A stretch of 64,000 bases of DNA, taken from positions 849,541-913,540 of the forward strand of contig NZ_JANIDW010000001.1 in NCBI RefSeq assembly GCF_026385475.1. Reading direction: 5' to 3'. Shown here in pieces: positions 37,993 through 45,329 of the stretch. Under the pieces are notes generated by a model. It was not told where the DNA came from and searched no databases. It saw only the letters and a program-made list of their open reading frames with translations. The DNA is from Bombella saccharophila. Its GTDB lineage: Bacteria; Pseudomonadota; Alphaproteobacteria; Acetobacterales; Acetobacteraceae. Both the position numbers and the translations under genes were made by a program. Every line of letters starts with the position of its first letter. Position 1 is the stretch's first letter.

Positions 37993-38258
37993 TGCACCTC
38001 TCCATAAATAACCTGGTTCACGATCATATTGCTGCCAACAAAGCCATTGTCGTTCACAAAGGCGTTTCCACGAACCCTAGCGTTCCCGTGCACCCAGCAA
38101 TCCCCGGTATGGGACAGATTCTTTTCAGACTCCACGTATCCACCCAAATCGCCCGCAGAGACCCCGATAGCAGGGATGTCTACCAAGGCACGGATGCGGT
38201 ACAGGGTGCGCCCGTCATGCTCGATCGTATCATCAGTCAGTTCGTATTTTTTGCTCAT
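37989..38258 (-). CDS. Beta-helix-like phage early protein
   Basis: 89 residues from the ATG at 38258, which overlaps the previous stop as TGATG (a GTG just upstream is less likely). YELTDDTIEHDGRTLYRIRA and GDLGGYVESEKNLSHTGDCW match a short protein common in Gram-negative prophages; the C-terminal VHGNARVRGNAFVNDNGFVG is a pentapeptide/hexapeptide-type beta-helix repeat. Function unknown. Confidence 0.72.
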   Translation of the reverse strand: MSKKYELTDDTIEHDGRTLYRIRALVDIPAIGVSAGDLGGYVESEKNLSHTGDCWVHGNARVRGNAFVNDNGFVGSNMIVNQVIYGEVQ

Positions 38259-38611
38259 CACCCGACCCTCCGTGCCGTAATCACGCTAGGCCCTGTCCCA
38301 ATCTCGACATGTCGGACCCGCTCTGGATTGGCGGGAGGGTAGTCCTGTTCGCTGCGGATTGAGAGGCTAGACAGAGCCTCGGTCAGAGCGGCTGTATTGA
38401 ACGGCCCGATCTGTGGGAATGACGCTTCTGTGATCGGCTCATTGCGCTCGTATGGGTAGGTCAGGCTGTCGATCAGGTTGTCGAGTGCCAGCATGGCGTT
38501 CGTCAGCTCGTTGCGCTCGCTGATCGTCAGCCCTGTTCCCTCTGACACGATCTCCAGCTCGTCATGGGCTGCTTTGATGCGGATTAGGGCTGCATTTCTG
38601 TTGTTATCCAC
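38258..38611 (-). CDS. Hypothetical phage protein, first gene of leftward early operon
   Basis: 117 residues starting at GTG, with a strong GGAGGTGAG ribosome site six bases upstream. Mostly helical N-terminus (ALIRIKAAHDELEIVSEGTG) and a proline-containing acidic middle. No family recognised. As the first gene behind the predicted leftward promoter it is expected to be expressed early after induction. Confidence 0.7.
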   Translation of the reverse strand: MDNNRNAALIRIKAAHDELEIVSEGTGLTISERNELTNAMLALDNLIDSLTYPYERNEPITEASFPQIGPFNTAALTEALSSLSIRSEQDYPPANPERVRHVEIGTGPSVITARRVG

Positions 38612-38643
38612 CTCTCACCTCCGTGTTTGTGTGGTGTGAGGTG

Positions 38644-38686
38644 AATGTAATTAAAACTTACATTAAGCGCAAGCAAAAAGTAATTA
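38644..38686 (-). promoter_or_regulatory. Leftward early promoter/operator region (pL-like)
   Basis: Contains the inverted repeat AATGTAA-N7-TTACATT (38644-38664) and GTAATTA at 38647 and 38680 (33 bases apart). On the minus strand TTGCGC and TACATT with 17-base spacing could form a promoter overlapping the palindrome, so repressor binding would block RNA polymerase. The same GTAATTA word is found twice beside cro. Confidence 0.55.
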
Positions 38687-38747
38687 AAAGTTTCAAAAAT
38701 TTGTAAGCGCCTGAAAGTAGAGCTATAATCCCCCAGGAACCACGCAC

Positions 38748-38771
38748 AAAAAAACCGCCCCGAAGGGCGGC
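38748..38771 (-). terminator. Terminator of the AT-rich immunity-region gene
   Basis: CCGCCC and GGGCGG pair around CGAA; on the minus strand seven T follow. It separates the cI-side transcript from the leftward early operon. Confidence 0.9.
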
Positions 38772-38856
38772 TGGCATCACTGATTCCCAAAACAAGGGAA
38801 AAATCAAATTTTTGGCAGTTTACCGCCATTTTTAATTGATTCCCTTGCCGGGTATA

Positions 38857-39816
38857 TCACTCTCTATCAGCAATATCCGGAGCAGAAGCAATATTTGAAG
38901 GAAACGCCAGTGCCAACTCTCCAAACAAGCCCTCAGGCAAAGCTTTCCGCTTCTCTTTTCCGCGAAAATACTCCACAAGCTTCCCACCTTCCACATATTC
39001 CTTTCTAAGCCATGTCTTAAAACACCCTAACGCCTCCATTGGATAACACTTGATCCTCTGAGGATTGGAATAAGACTGAGGATGAGACTCGGGGTACCAA
39101 TGTAAACATTCCTGATGTTCGCCATAAACTTGAGAAAGATTTTCTTTTTGCCAATAAGAAGACCAATGTTTTCCAATAGATATATCTGGTACAGTATACT
39201 TATTAACCTCTATTCCTTTCTGTATCATTTCATATATAAGGTCGCTTGAGTCATTAAATACAGAAAAATATCCATCTGGAGCGGATTTATAATTCAACTT
39301 CAACCGTTCAAGCCATGGATCTAAAGAAGCCTTAGATACATCCTTAGGATTATACCCAACTTGCTCGTATATAAATCTACTAAGAGAGTCTCCCCCCATC
39401 TTTCTAAAGTTATCTCTAGCTTCCTTTTGACAATTAGCTCCAGCCTCAAACGCATAATACTGCAAAACAGCTAGACAGATGACAACTGGGTAACAATAGT
39501 GGCTTCGTCCTTCATGTGTTATTTCGACATGAGGAAAATCAGGAACAGTGCCAACATCTTGTTTCAATATTTCCTTTATTTTTTCTATTCTTGGCTTTTC
39601 ATTATCATTCCACTGACTGCTTATAGTGCCAATATGAGCATTCTTTACCCCACAAATATGCGCTAACCCTCTCTGATTTAGATACGGCGTTCCATCACTT
39701 AAAACCCCCATTCCAAGAGAGTTAATTTCCTCTTCAACAAGAGAGAAAAGATTCCCTTGCTTCTGTCCCAAATCATTATTGGTTGCACTAGCCTTGTGAA
39801 CAATCGTTACCTTCAT
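38857..39816 (-). CDS. AT-rich prophage accessory protein, possible BstA-like abortive-infection factor
   Basis: 319 residues. N-terminal GVLSDGTPYLNQRGLAHICG looks like a KilA-N/BRO-type DNA-binding start; the centre DPWLERLKLNYKSAPDGYF, TVPDISIGKHWSSYWQ, QECLHWYPESHPQSYSNPQR, CFKTWLRKEYV and C-terminal LPEGLFGELALAF resemble, from memory, the BstA/P63C-type phage proteins found beside repressor genes. BstA blocks competing phages. Supporting context: it is in the lysogeny module, directly downstream of the repressor, has its own terminator and is visibly AT-richer than the phage around it. No search was run, so the assignment is tentative; a simple regulatory role is the alternative. Confidence 0.5.
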   Translation of the reverse strand: MKVTIVHKASATNNDLGQKQGNLFSLVEEEINSLGMGVLSDGTPYLNQRGLAHICGVKNAHIGTISSQWNDNEKPRIEKIKEILKQDVGTVPDFPHVEITHEGRSHYCYPVVICLAVLQYYAFEAGANCQKEARDNFRKMGGDSLSRFIYEQVGYNPKDVSKASLDPWLERLKLNYKSAPDGYFSVFNDSSDLIYEMIQKGIEVNKYTVPDISIGKHWSSYWQKENLSQVYGEHQECLHWYPESHPQSYSNPQRIKCYPMEALGCFKTWLRKEYVEGGKLVEYFRGKEKRKALPEGLFGELALAFPSNIASAPDIADRE

Positions 39817-39855
39817 CTTTCATCCCTTAACCCGTGATTCTCAGATAGAAGTTGG

Positions 39856-40533
39856 CTACTTCCAAACCCACTTCCCGACCACCCGGCCCTGTATCATCAC
39901 GTCCGCCACGGGCTGGTCATACGGAGAATAGTCAGGATTCTTGCTGATGATGCGGAGGACGTCCTGCTCAGGGGAGGAACCGGGAATAATCTGGACCATC
40001 TTCACCACCAGACCGTAGCGATTGTGGATGATGTAGGCCCCGTCGTGAGAGACGATACGGTCACCTACATCAACAAGGACTTTCTCACCCGGAAGATAAT
40101 CCGGGATCATGGACTCACCGGCCACCGTGACAATGGCCAGATTATTGAGCGAGGTGGCCCGTACCCCAGCCAGGGCACTTCTGGGCAGCGTCCATATTCT
40201 GGAGGCATCCTGCAAGTCGGGCACCTCCAGCCCTGCGCCAGCCGCAGCCTGCACATCATACTCAGGGATCCGCACCAGCCCATAAGTGCCGTCTAGCTGG
40301 CTTTGCTTGGGATGGGCCATGTGGGAGGCTGAAGGAGCGGAGGCCGCCGCATCAGAAAGATACCGTCTGACCTCATCAATGATGGACGATTTCGGCATAT
40401 TCCTGCCGCTCTTCCACTGGCTTACAGCTTGAGATTTTATACCGAAACGATCAGCAACCTGCTGATTTGTCAGCTTGGCCGCCGCCATAGAGCGGACCAG
40501 GAAGGAGGAAAACGGTTCATCCGTGTAAGACAT
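39856..40533 (-). CDS. CI/LexA-type phage repressor (HTH + S24 peptidase)
   Basis: 225 residues. HTH at about 20-45 (TNQQVADRFGIKSQAVSQWK); linker with AAGAG near 97-101, a probable self-cleavage site; S24 domain with Ser141 (AGESM) and Lys178 (LVVKMV), the catalytic dyad for RecA-stimulated autodigestion. Maintains lysogeny by repressing early promoters and is inactivated by the SOS response. AGGA eight bases upstream sets the start. Divergent from the Cro-like gene. Confidence 0.93.
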   Translation of the reverse strand: MSYTDEPFSSFLVRSMAAAKLTNQQVADRFGIKSQAVSQWKSGRNMPKSSIIDEVRRYLSDAAASAPSASHMAHPKQSQLDGTYGLVRIPEYDVQAAAGAGLEVPDLQDASRIWTLPRSALAGVRATSLNNLAIVTVAGESMIPDYLPGEKVLVDVGDRIVSHDGAYIIHNRYGLVVKMVQIIPGSSPEQDVLRIISKNPDYSPYDQPVADVMIQGRVVGKWVWK

Positions 40534-40569
40534 TCTTTCATCCTATCTCAAAAAAATACCCGTTTCACC

Positions 40570-40608
40570 GTAATTATAAATTGCTCTTTTGGTAATTATT
40601 TCTTACAT
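40570..40608. promoter_or_regulatory. Divergent cI/cro promoter and operator region
   Basis: GTAATTA at 40570 and 40592 (22 bases apart) match those beside the leftward operon. A perfect TATAAT on the minus strand (40578-40573) suits cI; on the plus strand TTGCTC (40581) and TTACAT (40603) with a 16-base spacer suit cro. Confidence 0.6.
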
Positions 40609-40616
40609 TCGCTTTC

Positions 40617-40829
40617 ATGAGCAACAAACAGATCAAGGAGATCGTGAGGAAAGGAGGCGGCCCGGTACTCATGGCCCGCCAGCTTGGCATCACTTCGCAG
40701 GCCGTTTGCCAGTGGAAGCGTGTGCCGCTCTCCCGGATTCAGGATGTCTCCCGCCTAACCAAAACCCCGGTTTCCACGCTGCTGAAACTGGCGACCCGTA
40801 AACACCCCACCCAAAGGAGCGCGCTATGA
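40617..40829 (+). CDS. Cro/YdaS-like regulator
   Basis: 70 residues with one HTH (GPVLMARQLGITSQAVCQWK) at 15-34. Cro-type antagonist of the divergent repressor. No Shine-Dalgarno exists before the ATG and the best -10 hexamer ends only eight bases upstream, so the message may be leaderless. The stop overlaps the next gene by ATGA. Confidence 0.88.
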   Translation: MSNKQIKEIVRKGGGPVLMARQLGITSQAVCQWKRVPLSRIQDVSRLTKTPVSTLLKLATRKHPTQRSAL

Positions 40830-41527
40830 GCGAGAACGAGAAAGCGCACGATGAGGTGCGTATCAAGCCGTCCATCGAAAGCCTGCGGCTGGCGATTGAG
40901 GCGGGGAAAGGACAGACGTGGGCAGCGGAAAGAATCATCGCCTCCGCTGCCCTGTTTGACCTCTACTTAAGAGGGCAGATCGGCTTTGCCATCGACGATC
41001 GCAACAGCCGTCTTGAAAATTTCGACCACTCCATCCCTGGTCGCATTAAAATCAGTATAATCAGGATCGATGACCACCCAGTTTCTGCCATCTGCGCTCT
41101 TCTTCGCTCTGGCAATGGCCCTGGCGACGTTCCAGATCAGGTCTTCTCTGGTCATTCCACTCTCTTTGGACGTTCTAGCCATGATTCCACTCCTGTAGTT
41201 GATAAACAGCACCCGGCGGACTCGTACTCCGCCGGGTGCACAGGGAGCGTAGCAGGGCACGCCTGCTATCAGTCAGGCTGCGTCGTGCATGACGGCCCTA
41301 CCGAGCAGGAAGAACGGCGTGACTGTGGCAGTTTCCCCAGCCCTACCGATGACGAACTACGGAAGCATGGCTGCCCTGCTCTGGTAGAGCCACGGGCCAG
41401 AACATTCCTCTGCCAGCTGCCGGACTCTGACCTTGCCGCCATCAACGCTGGTGTGATCCCGACACCGCTCATGAAGCTGATGGGCCGTGTTGCCTACGAT
41501 GAGCTGGAACGCCGGAGGGACGCATAA
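40826..41527 (+). CDS. Hypothetical phage early protein with doubtful middle section
   Basis: 233 residues as an open frame. The N-terminal 45 residues (IKPSIESLRLAIEAGKGQTW) and the last 75 (LCQLPDSDLAAINAGVIPTP, RVAYDELERRRDA) look coding; the middle lies opposite a well-supported minus-strand gene at 40967 and contains a perfect 12-bp hairpin, which is odd for coding DNA. It could be one gene, or two short ones interrupted by an inserted cassette. Coupled at both ends (ATGA with cro; TAATG with ssb). No family recognised. Confidence 0.5.
   Translation: MSENEKAHDEVRIKPSIESLRLAIEAGKGQTWAAERIIASAALFDLYLRGQIGFAIDDRNSRLENFDHSIPGRIKISIIRIDDHPVSAICALLRSGNGPGDVPDQVFSGHSTLFGRSSHDSTPVVDKQHPADSYSAGCTGSVAGHACYQSGCVVHDGPTEQEERRDCGSFPSPTDDELRKHGCPALVEPRARTFLCQLPDSDLAAINAGVIPTPLMKLMGRVAYDELERRRDA
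40967..41182 (-). CDS. Antisense small phage protein
   Basis: 71 residues from the ATG at 41182, preceded by AGGAG eight bases upstream. MARTSKESGMTREDLIWNVA begins a compact alpha/beta-looking sequence continuing GRNWVVIDPDYTDFNATRDG. No family recognised. It lies wholly inside the opposite strand of the 40826 frame. Good ribosome site and protein-like composition favour this strand in the overlap. Confidence 0.6.
   Translation of the reverse strand: MARTSKESGMTREDLIWNVARAIARAKKSADGRNWVVIDPDYTDFNATRDGVVEIFKTAVAIVDGKADLPS
41209..41239. other. Perfect 12-bp hairpin upstream of the antisense gene
   Basis: GCACCCGGCGGA and TCCGCCGGGTGC flank a 7-base loop. There is no T-run on either strand. 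It lies 27 bases before the 40967-41182 gene and could be a leader element, an operator or the remnant of a transcription terminator carried with an inserted cassette. Confidence 0.7.
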
Positions 41528-42000
41528 TGGCAGGCAGCGTCAACAAGGTGATCCTCGTGGGCAATCTGGGTCGAGACCCGGAAGTCCGCAATACCCAGTC
41601 CGGTAGCAAGGTCGTTAATCTGGCCATCGCCACGAGTGACACATGGAACGACCGCAACACGGGTGAGCGGCGGGACCGTACAGAATGGCACCGTGTGTCT
41701 ATCTTCAATGAGCGTGTCGGTGATGTTGCCGAACGCTACCTGCACAAGGGCAGCAAGGTCTACATTGAGGGCGAACTCCGCACCCGCAAATGGACGGACA
41801 AGCAGGGCGTAGAGAAGCACACGACCGAGGTGGTGATTGACCGCTTCCGTGGCAGTCTTGTGCTGCTCGATAGTCAGGGACAGCCCGCACAGGCCAGCAA
41901 CCAGACCAGCACCCAGCGTTACCAGAGCGGCAACTCCATGAGCGATGCTGCCGGGTACGGGTATGGGAACCAGCAGCTGGATGACGAAATTCCTTTCTGA
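41527..42000 (+). CDS. ssb: Single-stranded DNA-binding protein
   Basis: 157 residues. OB fold: AGSVNKVILVGNLGRDPEVR, NLAIATSDTW, TEWHRVSIFN and KGSKVYIEGELRTRKW. The disordered Gln/Ser-rich linker ends in the acidic tip LDDEIPF that recruits partner proteins. Phage-encoded SSB for replication and RecT-mediated recombination. Confidence 0.96.
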   Translation: MAGSVNKVILVGNLGRDPEVRNTQSGSKVVNLAIATSDTWNDRNTGERRDRTEWHRVSIFNERVGDVAERYLHKGSKVYIEGELRTRKWTDKQGVEKHTTEVVIDRFRGSLVLLDSQGQPAQASNQTSTQRYQSGNSMSDAAGYGYGNQQLDDEIPF

Positions 42001-42011
42001 TGGAGCACACA

Positions 42012-42269
42012 ATGAACAATGAAACAACCAATAACGTGGGTGGGATCGCCGCTGACCGGCTCCGCTCCATCATCGAACGTGTCGAGCGTCTGGAAGATGA
42101 GCGCAAGGCTCTGGGTTCTGACATCCGGGACGTGTTCACGGAAGCAAAATCAGCTGGGTTTGATGTCAAGGTAATCAAGCAGCTGCTTAAGCTGCGTAAG
42201 CAGGAACCGGCTGAGGTGGAGGAACAGGAGACCATCCTAGACGCCTACCGGAGGGCACTCGGGATATGA
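42012..42269 (+). CDS. DUF2312 (GapR-like) DNA-binding protein
   Basis: 85 residues from the ATG at 42012, preceded by GGAG; an ATG at 42000 overlaps the ssb stop but lacks a ribosome site. AADRLRSIIERVERLEDERK, IRDVFTEAKSAGFDVKVIKQ and LRKQEPAEVEEQETILDAYR match DUF2312. GapR of Caulobacter, in this family, encloses overtwisted DNA and helps replication. A phage copy next to ssb suggests use during phage DNA replication. Confidence 0.9.
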   Translation: MNNETTNNVGGIAADRLRSIIERVERLEDERKALGSDIRDVFTEAKSAGFDVKVIKQLLKLRKQEPAEVEEQETILDAYRRALGI

Positions 42270-42496
42270 GTATTCTGGATTTTATCGTGACCCGCCGTGG
42301 CCGGATCAGGGCTGAAAACTGCGCCCTGAAACTGGCCCTCAGCGGTGTAGAAGAGCGACTGTTTGCCGAAATGGCCTACAACCGCAAACTGGCAGAGGAC
42401 AGGGACGCCCTTCTGGCACAGAACTGCCGCCTGCGTGCCCAGCGAGACGATGCCCTCGCACGCCGGAGACGTGATGAGAAAGGGCGGTTCCGGTGA
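42266..42496 (+). CDS. Small coiled-coil phage protein
   Basis: 76 residues, continuous heptad-like helix (ENCALKLALSGVEERLFAEM, DRDALLAQNCRLRAQRDDAL) with a very basic tail (RRRRDEKGRFR). No family recognised. ATGA overlap with the DUF2312 gene and GTGA with the resolvase gene. Confidence 0.72.
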   Translation: MSILDFIVTRRGRIRAENCALKLALSGVEERLFAEMAYNRKLAEDRDALLAQNCRLRAQRDDALARRRRDEKGRFR

Positions 42497-42906
42497 GACG
42501 TATCAGTTTTATCCTTCCTGCACCATACCCGCTTCTGAACCGTTCTCTACGGGCGCACTGGAGTGTCAGAAAGCGCCAGCAGGCAGCTATCAGGGGCGCG
42601 ATACTGGAACAAATCGGGGGAGCCACCGGGATGCCACGTGAACCGTTTCAGAAAGCGCACGTCGTTATCGAACGGCACAGCGCAGGGACCCCTGACTACG
42701 ATAATCTGGTTGGAGGTGGGAAGCAGCTCATCGACTGCCTGACAACGCCGGTCATGGGCAAGGGGGGCAGCCAGAGGAACAAGCGGGGGCTGGGCATAAT
42801 TGCGGATGACAGTCCAGCTCATATGACAGCTGAATATCACGCCGTGAAATGCCGTCTTTGTGAACAGAAAACCGTGGTCACAATAACAGAGATTGAGAGG
42901 GACTGA
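42493..42906 (+). CDS. RusA-like Holliday junction resolvase
   Basis: 137 residues from a GTG overlapping the previous stop. PAPYPLLNRSLRAHWSVRKR with PDYDNLVGGGKQLIDCL and IIADDSPAH is the RusA pattern: acidic residues in the last two segments form the metal site. It would resolve recombination intermediates and branched DNA before packaging. The substitution of the common DxDN-K by DYDN-K is minor. Confidence 0.82.
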   Translation: MRRISFILPAPYPLLNRSLRAHWSVRKRQQAAIRGAILEQIGGATGMPREPFQKAHVVIERHSAGTPDYDNLVGGGKQLIDCLTTPVMGKGGSQRNKRGLGIIADDSPAHMTAEYHAVKCRLCEQKTVVTITEIERD

Positions 42907-42908
42907 AA

Positions 42909-43820
42909 ATGGCCCGCATAAGATCCATTCATCCAGGGTTCTGGACCGATGAAGCCACGCTCGAGATGTCGATGCAGGCCCAGCTTTTCATGATCGGCCT
43001 CTGGAATGAGGCTGACGATGGCGGAGCATTCGCATGGAAGCCACGCCAACTTAAAGCCCGCCTGATGCCCATGCACAACGTCGATGCTGAAGCGGTTCTG
43101 TCTGAGCTGCTCAAGATTGGCGTCATCCGTCAATATGAAGCTGATGGCCAGATCATTGGAGCAATTCGCAACTTCGGCAAGTGGCAGTCACCCAAGAAGC
43201 CAAACCGCAAATTCCCGATGCCGGGAAAGATCGTAAAGTTCTGCGCAACAGAGAACGTGCCGAGCATTGGGGAGGAACATAAGGAAAACAATTATCCCAA
43301 TGTTCGCAACTGGAACCCCAGCAGTACCGATAAAAATGGCACCTCTTACCCATCAGTTCCCCACCAGTTCGGAACCAGTTCGGAACCAGTTCCCCTAGGA
43401 AGAGGAGAGGAAGAGGAAGAGGATATACTCTCTCACTCCGTTCGAGAGGCGCACGCAAGCGATCCGGCCGCTCCCCCGAAAACAAAATCTCCACCGTCCA
43501 AGCGGGGGCATCGCCTGCCCGACAACTGGCAACCATCTCAGGAGCTGATCGACTACGCCACCGAGCGCAGCCTCGACCCGCAGCGAGAAGCTGATGATTT
43601 CCGGGACTACTGGCACTCCAAGCCGGGTGCCGGCGGGGTGAAACTGGATTGGGCCGCCACATGGCGGACATGGTGTCGTCGCAGCGCAGACCGTCGGCAA
43701 GAGCGATTTTTGAACAACACCAACCATTCCAACGTCGCACCATTCCCCCGCCCCATGAGCCGAGACGAGGAAAACCGCCGGGCCTCTCTGGATTTTTTGA
43801 AAGGTCAAGCCAATGGCTAA
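42909..43820 (+). CDS. Phage replication initiator/helicase-loader-like protein
   Basis: 303 residues. ARIRSIHPGFWTDEATLEMS and LFMIGLWNEADDGGAFAWKP are a common opening of phage replisome organisers, with a winged-helix (LKARLMPMHNVDAEAVLSEL). A polar linker follows, with a short Arg/Glu/Asp run, and the C-terminal DnaT-like DNWQPSQELIDYATERSLDP and YWHSKPGAGGVKLDWAATWR. Likely recruits the host helicase. Exact family is inferred from pattern. Confidence 0.75.
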   Translation: MARIRSIHPGFWTDEATLEMSMQAQLFMIGLWNEADDGGAFAWKPRQLKARLMPMHNVDAEAVLSELLKIGVIRQYEADGQIIGAIRNFGKWQSPKKPNRKFPMPGKIVKFCATENVPSIGEEHKENNYPNVRNWNPSSTDKNGTSYPSVPHQFGTSSEPVPLGRGEEEEEDILSHSVREAHASDPAAPPKTKSPPSKRGHRLPDNWQPSQELIDYATERSLDPQREADDFRDYWHSKPGAGGVKLDWAATWRTWCRRSADRRQERFLNNTNHSNVAPFPRPMSRDEENRRASLDFLKGQANG

Positions 43821-44457
43821 CCAGCTAAAAACATCTGAAAACTCGCAGTTCCTCGCCATGATACGGGGCGGTCAGATCGAGTACAGCCCGGTTCTGGTAG
43901 AGGCTATTCGGGCTCAGGATGATGCGCCGGATGCAAGCCGGCTGCCCTACCTGCCCCGTGCTGTTGTGGCCGAGGCAAGACAAACCGCCGAGGCGATGGA
44001 AGCCAAGTATCTCGCCGCCCCAGAACCGGAAGAATTGCGGGATTTTTTGGTGAAACTGCATCAATCGCTGAACGCTATTGCCGTGAAGCCGTTGGATCAG
44101 GAAACGCTAGGGTTGAGGATTGCAGCGGCCCAAATGGCTCTGGAAGATTCGCCATGCTGTGCGTTCGGGGATGGGTTCGCCAGAGCCTGTTTCAAGCGGT
44201 TCAAGTGGATGCCGACCCCGGCTGAATTACTCGAATTGGCCGAGGAGCGGGCCGCAGAATGGAAGCGGAAGATCAGCAAGGTGCGCCTGATCGTGACCCA
44301 CGACAACGGGAAACGATTCACGCTGGGATACGCCCCGCCGCCAGAGGATGACGCCACGGAGCCGCTCCAGCTCACCAGCGAGCAGAGCGACCAGCTCCAG
44401 CGGCAACTCAGCAGCACGTTAAGCCGGTTTAAGAGCAAACGAACAGCGATGGAATAA
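43813..44457 (+). CDS. Hypothetical phage replication-associated protein
   Basis: 214 residues, soluble and mostly helical, overlapping the initiator by eight bases. RAVVAEARQTAEAMEAKYLA, HQSLNAIAVKPLDQETLGLR and CCAFGDGFARACFKRFKWMP suggest a helical bundle. The C-terminal KVRLIVTHDNGKRFTLGYAP is beta-rich. No recognised family; position beside the initiator suggests a role in replication. Confidence 0.68.
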   Translation: MANQLKTSENSQFLAMIRGGQIEYSPVLVEAIRAQDDAPDASRLPYLPRAVVAEARQTAEAMEAKYLAAPEPEELRDFLVKLHQSLNAIAVKPLDQETLGLRIAAAQMALEDSPCCAFGDGFARACFKRFKWMPTPAELLELAEERAAEWKRKISKVRLIVTHDNGKRFTLGYAPPPEDDATEPLQLTSEQSDQLQRQLSSTLSRFKSKRTAME

Positions 44458-44592
44458 TGCTCCAATTAGAGATGCCTTTCTACACGCCGCAAATCCCCCG
44501 AACAAATTTACCAATCCAGAGGATAGAGACGCTCTCATGACTAATTACGGCCGCGCAAATTGTAAATAATGAACGAAAAGGAGAGCAGCACA

Positions 44593-45213
44593 ATGACAGG
44601 GCCAACACGCGAACGCATGAGAAAGCCGGACTGGGAAAAATACGGGCGGAAACGTCGCCGGTCAGACACGCTAGCGGTATTACGCCCACGGGTGGGTGAT
44701 GATGTCATCGCAGAAGCCGCCCGCTGGATAACGGACTGGGAACTAGCCGTGAATGGATATTGTGATGCTATGAAAAATGGCGGCCAGCCACCGGTTCCGG
44801 GTGATGTGTTCACCTTCAATGCCCTACGCGGTAAGGCGTGGCGTCCTATCAAAGGATTCTGGCAACACGCGGGCTATCAACGTCATTGCCTGCTGGTCCA
44901 GATGCTGGCCTACAGCTGGTCATTCGCTGCCATAGGGCGTTATCACTGGCCGCATTTAAAAGAAAGGCAAAGAAATCATAAGGCCTCCACGGAATGTCAA
45001 ACGGCGTTGCTTATGCTGGCTGATTTCTGGAAACAACAGCGCAAAAGTGAGGCGGGTCGCGCCATTGCTGCGGCGCGGCTTTATCGCTCTTGTCCGTCCC
45101 TGCCTCCACTCTGCCGGCAGTTCAATCTAGCGGCTCCCGGCATGAGGCAACTGATCGCACGTGGAGAAAAAATATTAGGCAGGCCAAAACATGCCTTGAC
45201 AGCGACTGCATGA
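44593..45213 (+). CDS. Hypothetical phage protein before the packaging genes
   Basis: 206 residues from the ATG at 44593, with AAGGAGAG eight bases upstream; the in-frame ATG at 44569 has no ribosome site. Basic N-terminus (RERMRKPDWEKYGRKRRRSD), aromatic-rich middle (GFWQHAGYQRHCLLVQMLAY) and basic tail. The position fits a late-gene regulator or packaging helper, but no motif supports it. Confidence 0.65.
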   Translation: MTGPTRERMRKPDWEKYGRKRRRSDTLAVLRPRVGDDVIAEAARWITDWELAVNGYCDAMKNGGQPPVPGDVFTFNALRGKAWRPIKGFWQHAGYQRHCLLVQMLAYSWSFAAIGRYHWPHLKERQRNHKASTECQTALLMLADFWKQQRKSEAGRAIAAARLYRSCPSLPPLCRQFNLAAPGMRQLIARGEKILGRPKHALTATA

Positions 45214-45279
45214 TAACAGTAGAAAATTGTCACGATTCGATTTCTGTATCTACCCTCCTTCATCACCTATACGACAACG

Positions 45280-45312
45280 CCCCGCCGGACCTGAAATCCG
45301 AGCGGGGTTTTC
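45280..45312 (+). terminator. Rho-independent terminator before the packaging genes
   Basis: CCCCGCCGGA pairs with TCCG-A-GCGGGG (one bulge) and is followed by TTTTCT. It separates early/middle genes from the late operon; a late antiterminator could act here. Confidence 0.82.
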
Positions 45313-45329
45313 TGCCTTCAGAGGTTCCC

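Noticed and set aside
38584..38829. 81-residue minus-strand open frame
   Set aside because: It runs straight through the terminator at 38748-38771 and the pL-like operator, and has no ribosome site.
41494..42027. 177-residue minus-strand frame opposite ssb
   Set aside because: Shadow; ssb is certain and fills the same interval.
43153..43743. 196-residue minus-strand frame opposite the replication gene
   Set aside because: Low-complexity Arg/Trp/Cys-rich shadow typical of reverse reading of GC-rich coding DNA.
45090..45329. N-terminal extension of the gene at 45330
   Set aside because: The frame passes through the preceding gene and a Rho-independent terminator; the ATG behind the terminator has its own ribosome site.
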